This document shows, piece by piece, positions 47,828 to 58,547 of a stretch of 64,000 bases of DNA. Below the pieces are notes generated by a model that was not told the DNA's origin, ran no database searches, and saw only the letters and a program-made list of their open reading frames with translations. Location: NCBI GenBank assembly GCA_037974665.1, contig CM075770.1, forward strand, positions 59,841,850 to 59,905,849, written 5' to 3'. The first letter of the stretch is position 1. Every line of letters begins with the position of its first letter. The position numbers were made by a program, and so were the translations under genes. Origin of the DNA: Ehretia macrophylla (Eukaryota > Streptophyta > Magnoliopsida > Boraginales > Ehretiaceae).

Positions 47828-48384
47828 CCTCTTCAATTTTTTTTCCTTCGATTAGGGTTGCCAAGATGCTTTATCCATCACAATTCTATTATTGAATCCC
47901 ACGGCCCCTTGGGCAAGACAACTTCGCTTCGCGTGGAGGCTGGGCGAGCAAACTGAGGGCGTAGGGCTTGTGACCAGGTCTCCGTCGCTCCGGTGCCCAT
48001 AACTTTTGATCCGTAAGGAGTTACGCAGTGCACAGCATACCGTTGCAAATCTCTCTGACAGCTCCACGATGGGAGCAGTGAGGTTGCTTGATATACCTTT
48101 TTGGAGCCCAAAATCGAACGTTTTCATCAGTTTCGGGCCACATTTCTTATTAAGCTCTATTTTTTCATCCTGGATCGTACGTCGTGAGCTGTTAAAAGGA
48201 TGACAACCATACTTGCGGGACATTAGAAAGCCCTACAACGCGTCGATATCACATCTTGCGAGGATGCTGTGTTGTTTAAGCGGATGCGTTATTGTTAAGC
48301 CAATTGGGCCTTCTTAATGGGCCATCTCTCTAGGCTGCGACTGTTTACCGTTAACACATAAAAGAATGGTGCGCTCAACATGAC

Positions 48385-48503
48385 GGGTGCGATCATACCA
48401 GCACTAATGCACCGGATCCCATCAGAACTCCGAAGTTAAGCGTGCTTGGGCGAGAGTAGTACTAGGATGGGTGATCCCCTGGGAAGTCCTCGTGTTGCAC
48501 TCC
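48385..48503 (+). rRNA. 5S ribosomal RNA gene (type A unit)
   Basis: C91T and C117T only. Well-kept internal promoter. Confidence 0.95.
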
Positions 48504-49063
48504 CCTTATCAAATTTTTTTTCCTCCGGTTAGGGTTGCCAAGATACTTTATCCACCACATTTCTATTATCGAATCGCACGGCACCTTGGGCAAGACAACT
48601 TCGCTTCACGTGGAGGCTGGGCCAGTAAACCGAGAGCGTAGGGCTTGTGACCAGGTCTCCTTCGCTCCGGTGCCCATAACTTTTGATCCGTAAGGAGTTA
48701 TGCGGTGCACAGCATACCATTGCAAAGCTCTCCGAGAGATCTATGATGGGGGAAGTCAACTTGCTCGTTGTGCCCATTTTTGAAGACCAAAATCGAACAT
48801 TTTCATTAGTTTCAGGCCACTTTTCTTATTAAGCTCTATTTTTTCGTCCCGGATCGTATGCCGTGAGCTGTTAAAAGGATGACAACGTTACTCGTGGGAC
48901 ATTAGAGGGCCCTACAATGCATTGATATCATGTCTTGCGAGGATGTTGTGTTGTTAAAGCGGATGGGTTGTCGTTAAGCCCATTGGGCCTTCTGATTGGG
49001 CAAGCTCTCTAGGCAGGGACTGTGAACCGTTAACACATAAAGGAATTGTGCCCTCAACATGAC

Positions 49064-49182
49064 GGGTGCGATCATACCAACACTGATGCACCGGATCCCA
49101 TCAGAACACCGAAGTTAACCGTGCTTGGGCAAGAGCCGTACTAGGATGGGTGACCCCCTGGGAAGTCCTCGTGTTACACCCC
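49064..49182 (+). rRNA. 5S ribosomal RNA gene (type B unit)
   Basis: G17A, A22G, T45A, G56C, G68A, two changes at 73-74 (GCCGTAC) and TTACACCCC. Confidence 0.9.
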
Positions 49183-49739
49183 CATTTTCAATTTTTTTTC
49201 CTCCAGTTAAGGTTGCAAAGATGCTTTATCCACCACATTTCTATTATCGAATCCCACGGCACCTTGGGCAAGACAACTTCGCTTCACGTGGAGGCTGGGC
49301 CAGCAAACTGAGGGCGTAGGGCTTGTGACCAGGTCTCCGTCGCTCTGGTGCCTATAACTTTTGATTTGTAAGGAGTTACGCGGCGTACAGCATACCGTTG
49401 CAAAAGTCTCCGGGAGCTCTACGACGGAGGCAGCCAGCTTACTCGCTGTGCCCTTTTTGGAGCCCAAAATCGAACGTTTTCATCAGTTTCGGGACACTTT
49501 TCTTATTAAGCTCTATTTTTTCATCCCGGATCGTACGTCGTGAGCTGTTAAAAGGACGACAACCTTACTCGCCGGACATTAGAGGGCCCTACAATACGTC
49601 GATATCATGTCTTGCAAGGATGCTGCGTTGTTGAAGCGGATGGGTTGTTGTTAAGCCCATTGGGCCTTCTAAATGGGCCATCTCTCTAGGTTGGGACTAT
49701 GAATCGTTAACACATAAAGAAATTGTGCCCCCAACATGA

Positions 49740-49858
49740 TGGTGCGATCATACCAGCACTAATGCACCGGATCCCATTAGAACTCCGAAGTTAAGCATGC
49801 TTGGGCGAGAGTAGTACTAGGATGGGTTATCCCCTGGTAAGTCCTCGTGTTGCACCCC
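49740..49858 (+). rRNA. 5S ribosomal RNA gene (type C unit)
   Basis: The 5' end reads TGGTGCG, with one base lost around position -1/+1, so the true start may be shifted. Also C39T, G58A, G89T and C91T, and G99T. Confidence 0.91.
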
Positions 49859-50416
49859 CCTTTTCAATTTTTTTTCCTCCGGTTATGGTTGCCAAGATAC
49901 TTTTCACACCACATTTCTATTATAGAATCCCATGGCACCTTGGGCAAGACAACTTCGTTTCGCGTGGAGGCTGGGCGACCAAACCGAGGGCGTAGGGCTT
50001 GTGACTAGGTCTCCGTCGCTCCGGTGCCCATAACTTTTGATCCGTAAGGAGTTACGCAGTGCACAACATACCGTTGCAAATCACTCCGACAGCTCCACGA
50101 CGCGGGCAGCCAGGTTGCTCGATGTACCTTTTTTGGAGCCCAAAATCGAATGTTTTCATTAGCTTCGGGCCACATTTCTTATTAAGCTCTGTTTTTTCGT
50201 CCTGGATCGTACGTCGTGAGCTGTTAAAAGGATGACAACCATACTTGCGGGACATTAGAAAGCCCTACAACGCGTCGATATCACGTCTTGCGAGGATGCT
50301 GTGTTGTTGAAGCGGATGCGTTGTTGTTAAGCCAATTGGGCCTTCTTAATGGGCCATCTCTCTAGGCTGCGACTGTGAACCCTTAACACATAAAAAAATT
50401 GCGCCCTCAACATGAC

Positions 50417-50535
50417 GGGTGCGATCATACTAGCACTAATGCACCGGATCCCATCAGAACTCCGAAGTTAAGCGTGCTGGGGCGAGGGTAGTACTAGGAT
50501 GGGTGAGCCCCTGGGAAGTCCTCGTGTTGCACCCC
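50417..50535 (+). rRNA. 5S ribosomal RNA gene (type A unit)
   Basis: C15T, T63G, A71G and C91G. Mostly intact. Confidence 0.93.
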
Positions 50536-51092
50536 CTTTTCAATTTTTTTTTCCCGGTTAGGCTTGCCAAGATGTTTTATCCACCACATTTCTATTATCA
50601 AATCCCACGGCACCTTGGGCAAGACAACTTCGCTTCACGTGGAGGCTGGGCCAGCAAACAGAGGGCGTAGGGCTTGTGACCAGGTCTCCTTCGCTCCGGT
50701 GCCCATAACTTTTGATCCGTAAGGAGTTACGCGGCGCACAGCATACCGTTGCAAATCTCTCCGAGAGCTCTACGACGGGGGAAGTCAACTTGCTCGTTGT
50801 GCCCATTTTTGGAGACCAAAATCGAACGTTTTCATTAGTTTCAGGCCACTTTTCTTATTAAGCTCTATTTTTTCATCCCGGATCGTATGTCGTGAGCTGT
50901 TAAAAGGACGACAACCTTACTGGTGGGATATTAGAGGGCCCTACAATGCATTGATATCATGTCTTGTAAGGATGTTGTGTTGTTCAAACGGATGGGTTGT
51001 CGTTAAGCCCATTGGGCCTTCTGATTGGGCCATTTCTCTAGGCTAGGACTGTGAACTGTTAACACATAAAGGAATTGTGCCCTCAACATGAC

Positions 51093-51211
51093 GGGTGCGA
51101 TCATACCAGCACTGATGCACCGGATCCCATCAGAACACTGAAGTTAACCGTGCTTGGGCAAGAGTCGTACTAGGATGGGTGACCCCCTGGGAAGTCATCG
51201 TGTTGCACCCC
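51093..51211 (+). rRNA. 5S ribosomal RNA gene (type B unit)
   Basis: A22G, T45A, C47T, G56C, G68A, A74C and C105A. Type B box A variant, but with a normal 3' end. Confidence 0.91.
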
Positions 51212-51769
51212 CCTTTTCAATTTTTTTTCCTTCGGTTAAGGTTGCCAAGATACTTTATCTACCACATTTCTACTATCGAATCCCACGGCAGCTTGGGCAA
51301 GACAACTTCGCTTCACGTGGAGGCTGGGCCAGCAAACTGAGGGCGTAGGGCTTGTGACCAGGTCTTCGTCGCTCCGGTGCCCATAACTTTTCATCTGTAA
51401 GGATTTACGTGGCGCACAGCATACCGTTGCAAAGCTCTCTGAGAGCTCTACGAAAGGGGCAGCTAGCTTACTCGATGTGCCCTTTTTGGAGCCCAAAATC
51501 GAACATTTTCATCAGTTTCGCGCCACTTTTCTATTTTTGCTCTATTTTTTCGTCCTGGATCGTATGTCGGGAGTTGTTAAATGGACGACAACCTTACTCG
51601 CTGGACATTAGAGGGCCATACAACACGTTGATATCACGTCTTGCGAGGATGCTGTGTTGTTGAAGCAGACATGTTGTCGTTAAGTCCATTGGGCCTTCTG
51701 AATGAGCCATCTCTCTAGCCTGGGACTGTGAACCGTTAACACATAAAGAAATTGTGCCCTCAACATGAC

Positions 51770-51888
51770 GGGTGCGATCATACCAGCACTAAAGCACCGG
51801 ATCCCATCAGAACTCCGAAGTTAAGCGTGCTTGAGCGAGAGTAGTACTAGGATGGGTGATCCCCTGGGAAGTCCTCGTGTTGCACCCC
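51770..51888 (+). rRNA. 5S ribosomal RNA gene (type C unit)
   Basis: T24A, G65A and C91T. Its spacer lacks about 30 bp near 52284 (GGGACACGTCTTTCG), which gives a 648-bp unit. Confidence 0.93.
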
Positions 51889-52417
51889 CCTTTTCAAATT
51901 TTTTTCCTCCGGTTAGGGTTGCCGAGATACTTTTTCCACCACATTTCTATTATCGAATCCCATGGCACCTTCGGCAAGACAACTTCGCTTCGCGTGGAGG
52001 CTAGGCAAGCAAACCGAGGTCGTAGGGCTTGTGACCAGGTCTCCGTCGCTCCGGTGCCCATAACTTTTTATCCGTAAGGAGTTACGCAGTGCACAGCATA
52101 CCGTTGCAAATCTCTCCGACAGCTCCACGACGGGGGCAGCCAGGTTGCTCGATGTACCTTTTTTGGAGCCCAAAATCGAACGTTTTCATCAGTTTCGGGC
52201 CACATTTCTTATTAAGCTCTGTTTTTTCGTCCTGGATCATACGTCATGAGCTGTTAAAAGGATGACAACCATACTTGTGGGACACGTCTTTCGAGGATGC
52301 TGTGTTGTTGAAGCGGATGCGTTGTTGTTAAGCCAATTGGGCCTTCTTAATGGGCCATCTCTCTAGGCTGCGACTGTGAACCCTTAACACATAAAAAAAT
52401 TGTGCCCTCAACATGAC

Positions 52418-52536
52418 GGGTGCGATCATACTAGCTCTAATGCACCGGATCCCATCAGAACTCCAAAGTTAAGCGTGCTTGGGCGAGAGTAGTACTAGGA
52501 TGGGTGACCCCCTGGGAAGTCCTCGTGTTGCACCCC
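52418..52536 (+). rRNA. 5S ribosomal RNA gene (type A unit)
   Basis: C15T, A19T and G48A only; same haplotype as 36866. The promoter box is CATAAAAAAA. Confidence 0.94.
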
Positions 52537-53096
52537 ACTTTTCAATTTTTTTTTCCTCCGGTTAGGGTTGCCAAGATACTTTATCCACCACATTTCTATT
52601 ATCGAATCCCACGGCACCTTGGGCAAGACAACTTCGCTTCACGTGGAGGCTGGGCCAGCAAACCGAGAGCGTAGGGCTTGTGACCAGGTCTCCATCTCTC
52701 CGGTGCCCATAACTTTTGATCCGTAAGGAGTTACGCGGCGCACATCATACCGTTGCAAAGCTCTCCGAGAGCTCTACGACGGGGGAAGTCAACTTGCTTG
52801 TTGTGCCCATTTTTGGAGACCAAAATCGAACGTTTTCATTAATTTCAGGCCACTTTTCTTATGAAGCTCTGTTTTTTCATCCCAAATCGTATGTCGTGAG
52901 CTGTTAAAAGGACGACAACCTTACTCGTGGGACATTAGAGGGCCCTACAATGCATTGATATCATGTCTTGCGAGGATGCTGTGTTGTTGAAGCGGATGGG
53001 TTGTCGTTAAGCCCATTGGGCCTTCTAATTGGGCCATCTCTCTAGGCAGGGACTGTGAACCGTTAACACATAAAGGAATTGTGCCCTCAACATGAC

Positions 53097-53209
53097 AGGT
53101 GCGATCATACCAGCACTGATGCACCGGATCCCATCAGAACACCGAAGTTAAGCAAGCTTGGGCGAAAGTAGTACTAGGATAGGTGACCCCCTGGGAAGTC
53201 TTCTTGTTG
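53097..53209 (+). rRNA. 5S ribosomal RNA gene, split by solo LTR (type B gene)
   Basis: Nucleotides 1-113 are here; the duplicated TGTTG and the last 6 nt are at 55944-55954. Changes include G1A, A22G, T45A, CAAG for CGTG in box A, G71-region AAAG, and TTCTTG for CTCGTG. The gene has lost its terminator to the insertion, so a transcript would run into LTR sequence. Confidence 0.93.
53205..53209. repeat. Target-site duplication of solo LTR, left copy
   Basis: TGTTG, 5S nucleotides 109-113, repeated at 55944-55948. Confidence 0.9.
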
Positions 53210-55943
53210 TGTGATAACCCGAACCCGACGTGCATTTATGGACATTTAATTGCATTTAACTAAGTGTTATCTTAGATGTTAGCATTGAATTTCATGTTTA
53301 TTTTTAAGTTAAACATGTATTTGTAGTTTTATTTTCATATTTCTTTTAGAGGTAATTAAAACAATACTTGAGTTAATTATTTTAACAGAGAGTTAATTAT
53401 TTTAACGGAATATCGCCTAATTTTCATATTTTGTTAATCGGTTTTAATTTTTCTTGCATTTTAGTGCTCGGTTTTCAATTAAATGAAAAGTAGCTCCGAG
53501 CCGGAGTAAATTTTGAACTATGTTGCTTTCTGGAAATTATATTTTCTTAAATTCTTTGAGATTTAATTGTTATTTTTTTATTGTCGCAAAGTGCATAGCA
53601 TATCGAGAGCGATAGTTAAGAAACGATTTCCAGTCCTCAGCAAATAGTGAAAACTAGTGTTTAGTGTTTTAATTTTAGTAGTTTAGTTGTTATTAACTTG
53701 AATTTGATTTGTGATAGTTGTTTTAGCTTTAAAATGCATAAAATAAGCTAGTTTGACCAACTTAAGTGAGCATTGACCAAGCTTTGACCAAGTTGACTTG
53801 TATTGTCATATTTATAAGCTTAAGTTAGCACAAAATAAAAATAAAAAAGAAAGAGCTGAAATCAGTGAACATAGGGCCAAAAATAGAAGAGAGAAAAAAA
53901 AGAAATTTCAACTTCAAATCATCAAATCTTCGCGTGAGCTTGCACGGGGTGGTTTCCGAGGCATCTTACGAGGTTTTCCTAGCGTCTAGGAGCATCTAAG
54001 GTGAGGGTTTCATCGTTATTTGCGCATTTGAATATTTTGGGTATTAACTTTGATTTTTGGGATTTATCCGTATATTGTTATTTTAATCATTTTGAGGCTT
54101 AAAGAATGTTCCCTAGCAATCGTAGAACATGTATTTATAGCTTTTTAACATTTTCTACGGTTGAATATCGAAATTGAAATATAAATTGTAAATTGAATAG
54201 TAAATAGTGAATAGTAAACTCCCGTTTCGATGAAGTTGCTCCGTTATGCATTCTGTTGATGTAGGAAGGTTCTAGATATGCTAGAATGCCTAAATGTATG
54301 GTTTAATTGGAATGTGTAATGGAAAAACAGAGAAAACGGCTTAGTGAAAGTTGGGATCATTTAGGTCAAGTTTGGCATTTTATCGTTTTCCGTGATTGCA
54401 TTGTCTCGGGAGGTCATGGAAGGACTTTTGGTGTAGTTGTGACATTGGTTGGGTAATCGGTTGAGGTAGTTGTAGTTCAAACGAGTAAAGGGGGAAATCG
54501 GGGCTTTGCGGGAATTCTAGGGTAAAGTGGGGTTTTGTGGTCTTTAGTCGTGCTTTATAGTAACCTAGGAGGATTGGTGAAGTCGATTTTCCAAACTCGT
54601 GGCTCGTTTGGAAGTAGTACCGTTTGGTAAGTTGGAGTCATTTTCTTGATTTTGTGTGTTTTCATAGAATATTGCTTATAGAACGCTTATATTGCTTATA
54701 GAATGCTTATATTGCTTATAGAATGCTTATAATGCCTATAGAATACTTGTTATTGCTTGATAACGTTAGTTGGTATTGTTCTTGTTACTTATTTGATTGT
54801 AAAAGCTTGTTAATGCTTATTACGCTTGCTAGAGTTGATTATTGATTGAAATGTTTAACAATTGTTGAATAATGCTTGATATCTCGTTTATCTCCTTTAT
54901 TATGTATTATTGTGCTATCGCTCGTTTATTGCCTTGTATCGAGTCTTGCATTGCAAAGTGTCAGGCGCGTGAGTGATGGGCCTCTCTGGGTAGCCTCAGG
55001 TTGCCAGTGTTGGTTGCTCTAGGTCCGTGTCCTATTCCCTTTTCTCGCTTGGGTTGCCTCCTAGGAAGATTTGGGTCATAGAATTGATGGATACTTCCGG
55101 GGTATTCCAAACTGGTGTTATAAGGTGGTTGCACGATTATTGTCATCGTTGTCAACATCAAGCTGGAGATTGATGTATCGCTCGTGAAATGGTACATTGC
55201 TCGTATGAGTGAACTATAGCCTTCAAAGTGTGGTATAGCTTTGAATGGTTGTGTTAATGCTTTCAGTAATTGCTTATTGGATTGATTGTTTGTCTTGATT
55301 GCTTATTTATCAGTTATATTGCTTAAGTATCTTATTTGCATTGCACGACTTTCTTTCTCTCCAATACAATATATGTCTCGCCCTCACTGACTATACGTGC
55401 TGTGTATCCCCCCTCCTCACCAACACATTTCAAGAAATACCATGTTAGTTGGAAAGTTCGTGATTACGTGAAAGTTCGTGCTTGAAGAGTTGTCTTGCGT
55501 GCCTATGTGGCTTGAGTTGTCGAAGTTGTAAAGATGTATGCTTTCATGTTTTGTATGTATTTAATGTCAAAAGGAATGTAATTTAAGTTTTATTAGATTA
55601 TTGAAGTGGTTTGATAAGTTAGTTTATGTATCTAGTTAGTATAGCTTAACTTTAATGCATGTTTTGTATTGCTTAAAGAAAAATTAGAAAAGTCTGGGTA
55701 CTTGGAATTGTACATTTACTTGTGTTTAATTGTTGAAAACCAAGGCTCGGATGGCCTTGAGGAAGTTTTGTATGGTTGGACACGGTGCTGGTCCACTTAT
55801 ATGCTATTACAAGTTTTACATTTTGCCTAGAAACAAGGGAGACTCTATCCGTCTTTCCCTAAAATTTTGACCGGGTTTGGAATTGGGTTGTGAATAGATT
55901 GATTGATAGAACTCCCGGTCTCGAGAGGGATTGGGGTGTTATA
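53210..55943 (+). mobile_element. Solo LTR, family 1, probably Ty3/Gypsy (2734 bp)
   Basis: Begins TGTGATAACCCG and ends GGGGTGTTATA, with a 5-bp duplication on both sides and no primer site or second LTR, as LTR-LTR recombination would leave. Removing the LTR and one TGTTG gives a 5S unit of 678 bp, the exact array period. Homologous to the partial LTR at 1908-4076 but clearly diverged from it. Family terminus GGTGTTAYA and long LTR fit Ty3/Gypsy; no coding region is present to confirm this. Confidence 0.92.
54671..54750 (+). repeat. 20-bp tandem repeat, four copies
   Basis: ATTGCTTATAGAATGCTTAT-like units at 54671, 54691, 54711 and 54731. The middle two are identical, the first has one change and the last several. 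The matching part of the LTR at 1908-4076 has no such array. Confidence 0.9.
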
Positions 55944-55948
55944 TGTTG
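55944..55948. repeat. Target-site duplication of solo LTR, right copy
   Basis: TGTTG; followed by CACCCC, the end of the split 5S gene, and then the usual T-rich terminator. Confidence 0.9.
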
Positions 55949-55954
55949 CACCCC
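55944..55954 (+). rRNA. 5S ribosomal RNA gene, 3' remnant of split copy
   Basis: TGTTGCACCCC, nucleotides 109-119 of the gene that starts at 53097. Confidence 0.85.
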
Positions 55955-56513
55955 ACTTTTCAATTTTTTTTCCTCCGGTTAGGGTTGCCAAAATACTTTA
56001 TCCACCACATTTCTTTTATCGAATCCCACGGCACCTTGGGCAAGAAAACTTCGCTTCAAGTGGAGGCTGGGCCCGCAAAACTGACGACGTAAGGCTTGTG
56101 ACCAGGTCTCCTTCGCTCCAATGCCCATAACTTTTGATCCGTAACGAGTTACGCGGCACACAGCATACCGTTGCAAAGCTCTCCGAGAGCTCTACGACGG
56201 GGCCAGCCAACTTGCTCACTGTGCCAATTTTTGGAGCCCAAAATCGAACGTTTTCATCAGTTTCGGGCCACTTTTCTTATTAAGCTCTGTTTTTCCGTCG
56301 CGGATCGTACGTCGTGAGCTGTTAAAAGGATGACAACCCCACCGCAGGACATTAGAGGGCCCTACAATGCGTCGATATCATGTCTTGCGAGGATGCTGTG
56401 TTGTTGAAGCGGATGGGTTGTCGTTAAGCCCATTGGGCCTTCCGAATGGGCCATCTCTCTAGGTTGGGACTGTGAGCCGTTAACACATAAAAGAATTGTG
56501 CCCTCAACATGAC

Positions 56514-56632
56514 CGGTGCGATCATACCAGCACAAATGAACCAGATTCCATTAGAACTCTGAAGTTAAGCGTGCTTGGGCGAGAGTAGTACTAGGATGGG
56601 TAACCGCCTGGGAAGTCCTCGTGTTGCACCCC
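56514..56632 (+). rRNA. 5S ribosomal RNA gene (type P1 unit)
   Basis: G1C, T21-region CACAAATG, C26A, G30A, C34T, C39T, C47T, G89A and C93G. The first complete gene after the solo LTR. Confidence 0.91.
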
Positions 56633-57191
56633 TCTTTTCAATTTTTTTTTCTCCGGTTAGGGTTGCCAAGATACTTTATTCACCACGTTTCTATTATGGA
56701 ATCCCACGGCACCTTGGGCAAGAGAACTTCGCTTCACGTGGAGGCCGGGCCCGCAAACTGAGGGCCTAGGGCTTTTGAGCAGGTCTCCGTCGCTCCCGTG
56801 CCTATAAATTTTGATCCGTAAGTAGTTACGCGGCGCACAGCATACCGTCGCAAAGCTCTCCGAGAGCTCCACGACGGGGATAGCCAACTTGCTCACTGTG
56901 CCCATCTTTGGAGACCAAAATCGAACGTTTTCATCATTTTCGGGCCACTTTTCTTATTAAGCTCTATTTTTCCGTACCCGATCGTACGTCGTGAGCTGTT
57001 AAAAGGACGACAACTTTACTGGCGGGACACTAGAGAGCCCTACAATGCGTCGATATCACGTCTTGCGAGGATTCTTTGTTGTTGAAGCGGATGGGTTGTT
57101 GTTAAGACCATTGGGCCTTCTGAATGGGCCATCTCTCTAGGCTGGGACTGTGAAACGTTAACACATAAAGGAATTGCGCCCTCAACATGAC

Positions 57192-57310
57192 GGGTGCGAT
57201 CATACCAGCACTAATGCACCGGATCCCATCAGAACTCCGAAGTTAAGCGTGCTTGGGTGAGAGTAGTACTATGATGGGTGACCCCCTGGGAAGTCCTCGT
57301 GTTGCACCCC
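57192..57310 (+). rRNA. 5S ribosomal RNA gene (type P2 unit)
   Basis: Only C67T and G81T. Well kept. The same pair of changes is found at 61258. Confidence 0.95.
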
Positions 57311-57532
57311 CCTTTTCACTTTTTTTTTCCTCCAGTTAGGGTGGGCAAGATACTATATCCAGCACATTTCTATTATCAAATTCCACAGCACCTTGGGCAA
57401 AACAACTTCGCTTCACGTGGAGGCTGGCCCAGCAAACCGAGGATGTAGGGCTTGTGACCAGGTCTCCGTCGCTCCGATGCCCATTACTTTTGATCCGTAA
57501 GGAGTTACGCGGCGCACAGCATACCGTTGCAA

Positions 57533-57547
57533 AGCTCTCCGAGAGCT
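57533..57547. other. 15-nt spacer palindrome AGCTCTC-C-GAGAGCT (representative)
   Basis: Perfect 7-bp arms around one base, about 225 nt after the 5S gene end. Most D, F, G and P units keep it; C units have a broken form (ATCTCTCCGACAGCT). At 58210-58224 and 63632-63646 the arms differ from the common form but still pair. Confidence 0.7.
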
Positions 57548-57783
57548 CTACGACGGGGGCAGTCGGCTTGCTTGCTGCGCAATTTTTGGAGCCCAAAATC
57601 GAACGTTTTAATCAGTTTCGGGCCACTTTTCTTATTAAGCTCTGTTTGTCCGTCCCCGATCGTACGTCGTGAGCTGTTAAAAGGACGACAACTTTGCTGG
57701 TGGGACACTAGAGGGCCCTACAATGCGTCAATATCACGTCTTGCGAGGATGCTTTGTTGTTGAAGCGGATGGGTTGTTGTTAA

Positions 57784-57869
57784 GCCCATTGGGCCTTCTT
57801 AATGGGCCATCTCTCTAGGCTGGGACTGTGAACCGTTAACACATAAAGGAATTGCGCCCTGAACATGTC
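57784..57869 (+). promoter_or_regulatory. 5S upstream region: palindrome, TGGGCC motifs, TATA-like box (representative)
   Basis: GCCCATTGGGC at 57784-57794 is a perfect palindrome around one base. It carries TTGGGCC, and a second TGGGCC follows at 57803-57808. CATAAAG lies at 57842-57848 (-28 to -22) and C at -1. TGGGCC matches the plant site II (TGGGCY) element of ribosomal-protein and other growth genes. The pair is kept in most units; any role at 5S genes is inference. Confidence 0.55.
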
Positions 57870-57988
57870 GGGTGCTATCATACCAGCACTAATGCACGGG
57901 ATCACATCAGAACTCCTTTGTTAAGCGTGCTTGGGCGAGAGAAGTACTAGGATGGGTGACCCCCTGTGAAATCCTCGTGTTGCACCCC
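57870..57988 (+). rRNA. 5S ribosomal RNA gene (type P3 unit)
   Basis: G7-region GCTATC, C29G, C35A, TCCTTTGTT for TCCGAAGTT at the box A edge, T73A, G98T and G102A. Its spacer carries a compensated inverted repeat at 58210-58224. Confidence 0.9.
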
Positions 57989-58209
57989 CCTTTTCAATTT
58001 CTTTTCCTCCGGTTAGGGTTGCCAAGATACTTTATCCACCAAATTTCTATTATCGAATCCCACGACACCTTGGGCAAGACAACTTCGCTTCACGTGGAGG
58101 ATGGGCCCGCAAACCGACGGCGTAGGGCTTGTGACCAGGTCTGCGCCGTTCCGGCGCCCATAACTTTATATCCGTAAGGAGTTACACAGCGCAAAGCATA
58201 CCGTTGCTA

Positions 58210-58224
58210 AGCACTCCAAGTGCT
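58210..58224. other. Compensated spacer palindrome AGCACT-CCA-AGTGCT
   Basis: The common arms AGCTCT/AGAGCT are changed on both sides to AGCACT/AGTGCT, so pairing is kept. Confidence 0.7.
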
Positions 58225-58547
58225 CTACGACGGGGGTAGCCAGCTTGGCCGCTGTGCCTATTTTTCGAGCCCAAAATCGAACGTTTTCATCAGTTTAAGG
58301 GCACTTTTCTATTTTTGCGATGTTTTTCCATCCTGGATCGTACGTCGTGAGCTGTTAAAAGGAAGACAACCTTACTCGCAGGACATTAGAGGGCCCTAAA
58401 ATGCGTCGATATCACGTCTTGCGAGGATGCTGTGTTGTTGAAGCGGATACGTTGTCATTAAGCCCATTGGGCCTTCTAAATGGGCCATCTCTCTAGGCTG
58501 GGACTGTGAACCGTTAACACATAAATTAATTGTACCCTCAACATGAT

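Larger units (their letters stand above)
17398..53209 (+). repeat. 5S rDNA tandem array, main plus-strand block (about 53 units)
   Basis: Head-to-tail units with gene starts mostly 676-679 bp apart. Exceptions are units of 645 bp (29657), 482 bp (30979) and 648 bp (51770), each explained by a deletion. Spacer variants recur in set orders, so the block is a mosaic of higher-order repeats. No other gene lies within it. Confidence 0.97.
46352..53209 (+). repeat. Higher-order 5S repeat, trimer A-B-C, over three copies
   Basis: Units A at 46352, 48385, 50417 and 52418; B at 47032, 49064, 51093 and 53097; C at 47709, 49740 and 51770. Each step is about 2030 bp. The B gene at 53097 is split by the solo LTR, and the trimer pattern ends there. 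Confidence 0.8.

Noticed and set aside
53210-55943. Complete element instead of a solo LTR
   Set aside because: Only one LTR lies between the two TGTTG copies, and the unit length without it is exactly the array period.
6189-55954. Cassandra-type element, which carries a 5S-like sequence inside its LTR
   Set aside because: Here the 5S genes are outside the LTRs, in a long array, and the elements are inserted into them with target duplications. The LTRs are far longer than those of Cassandra.
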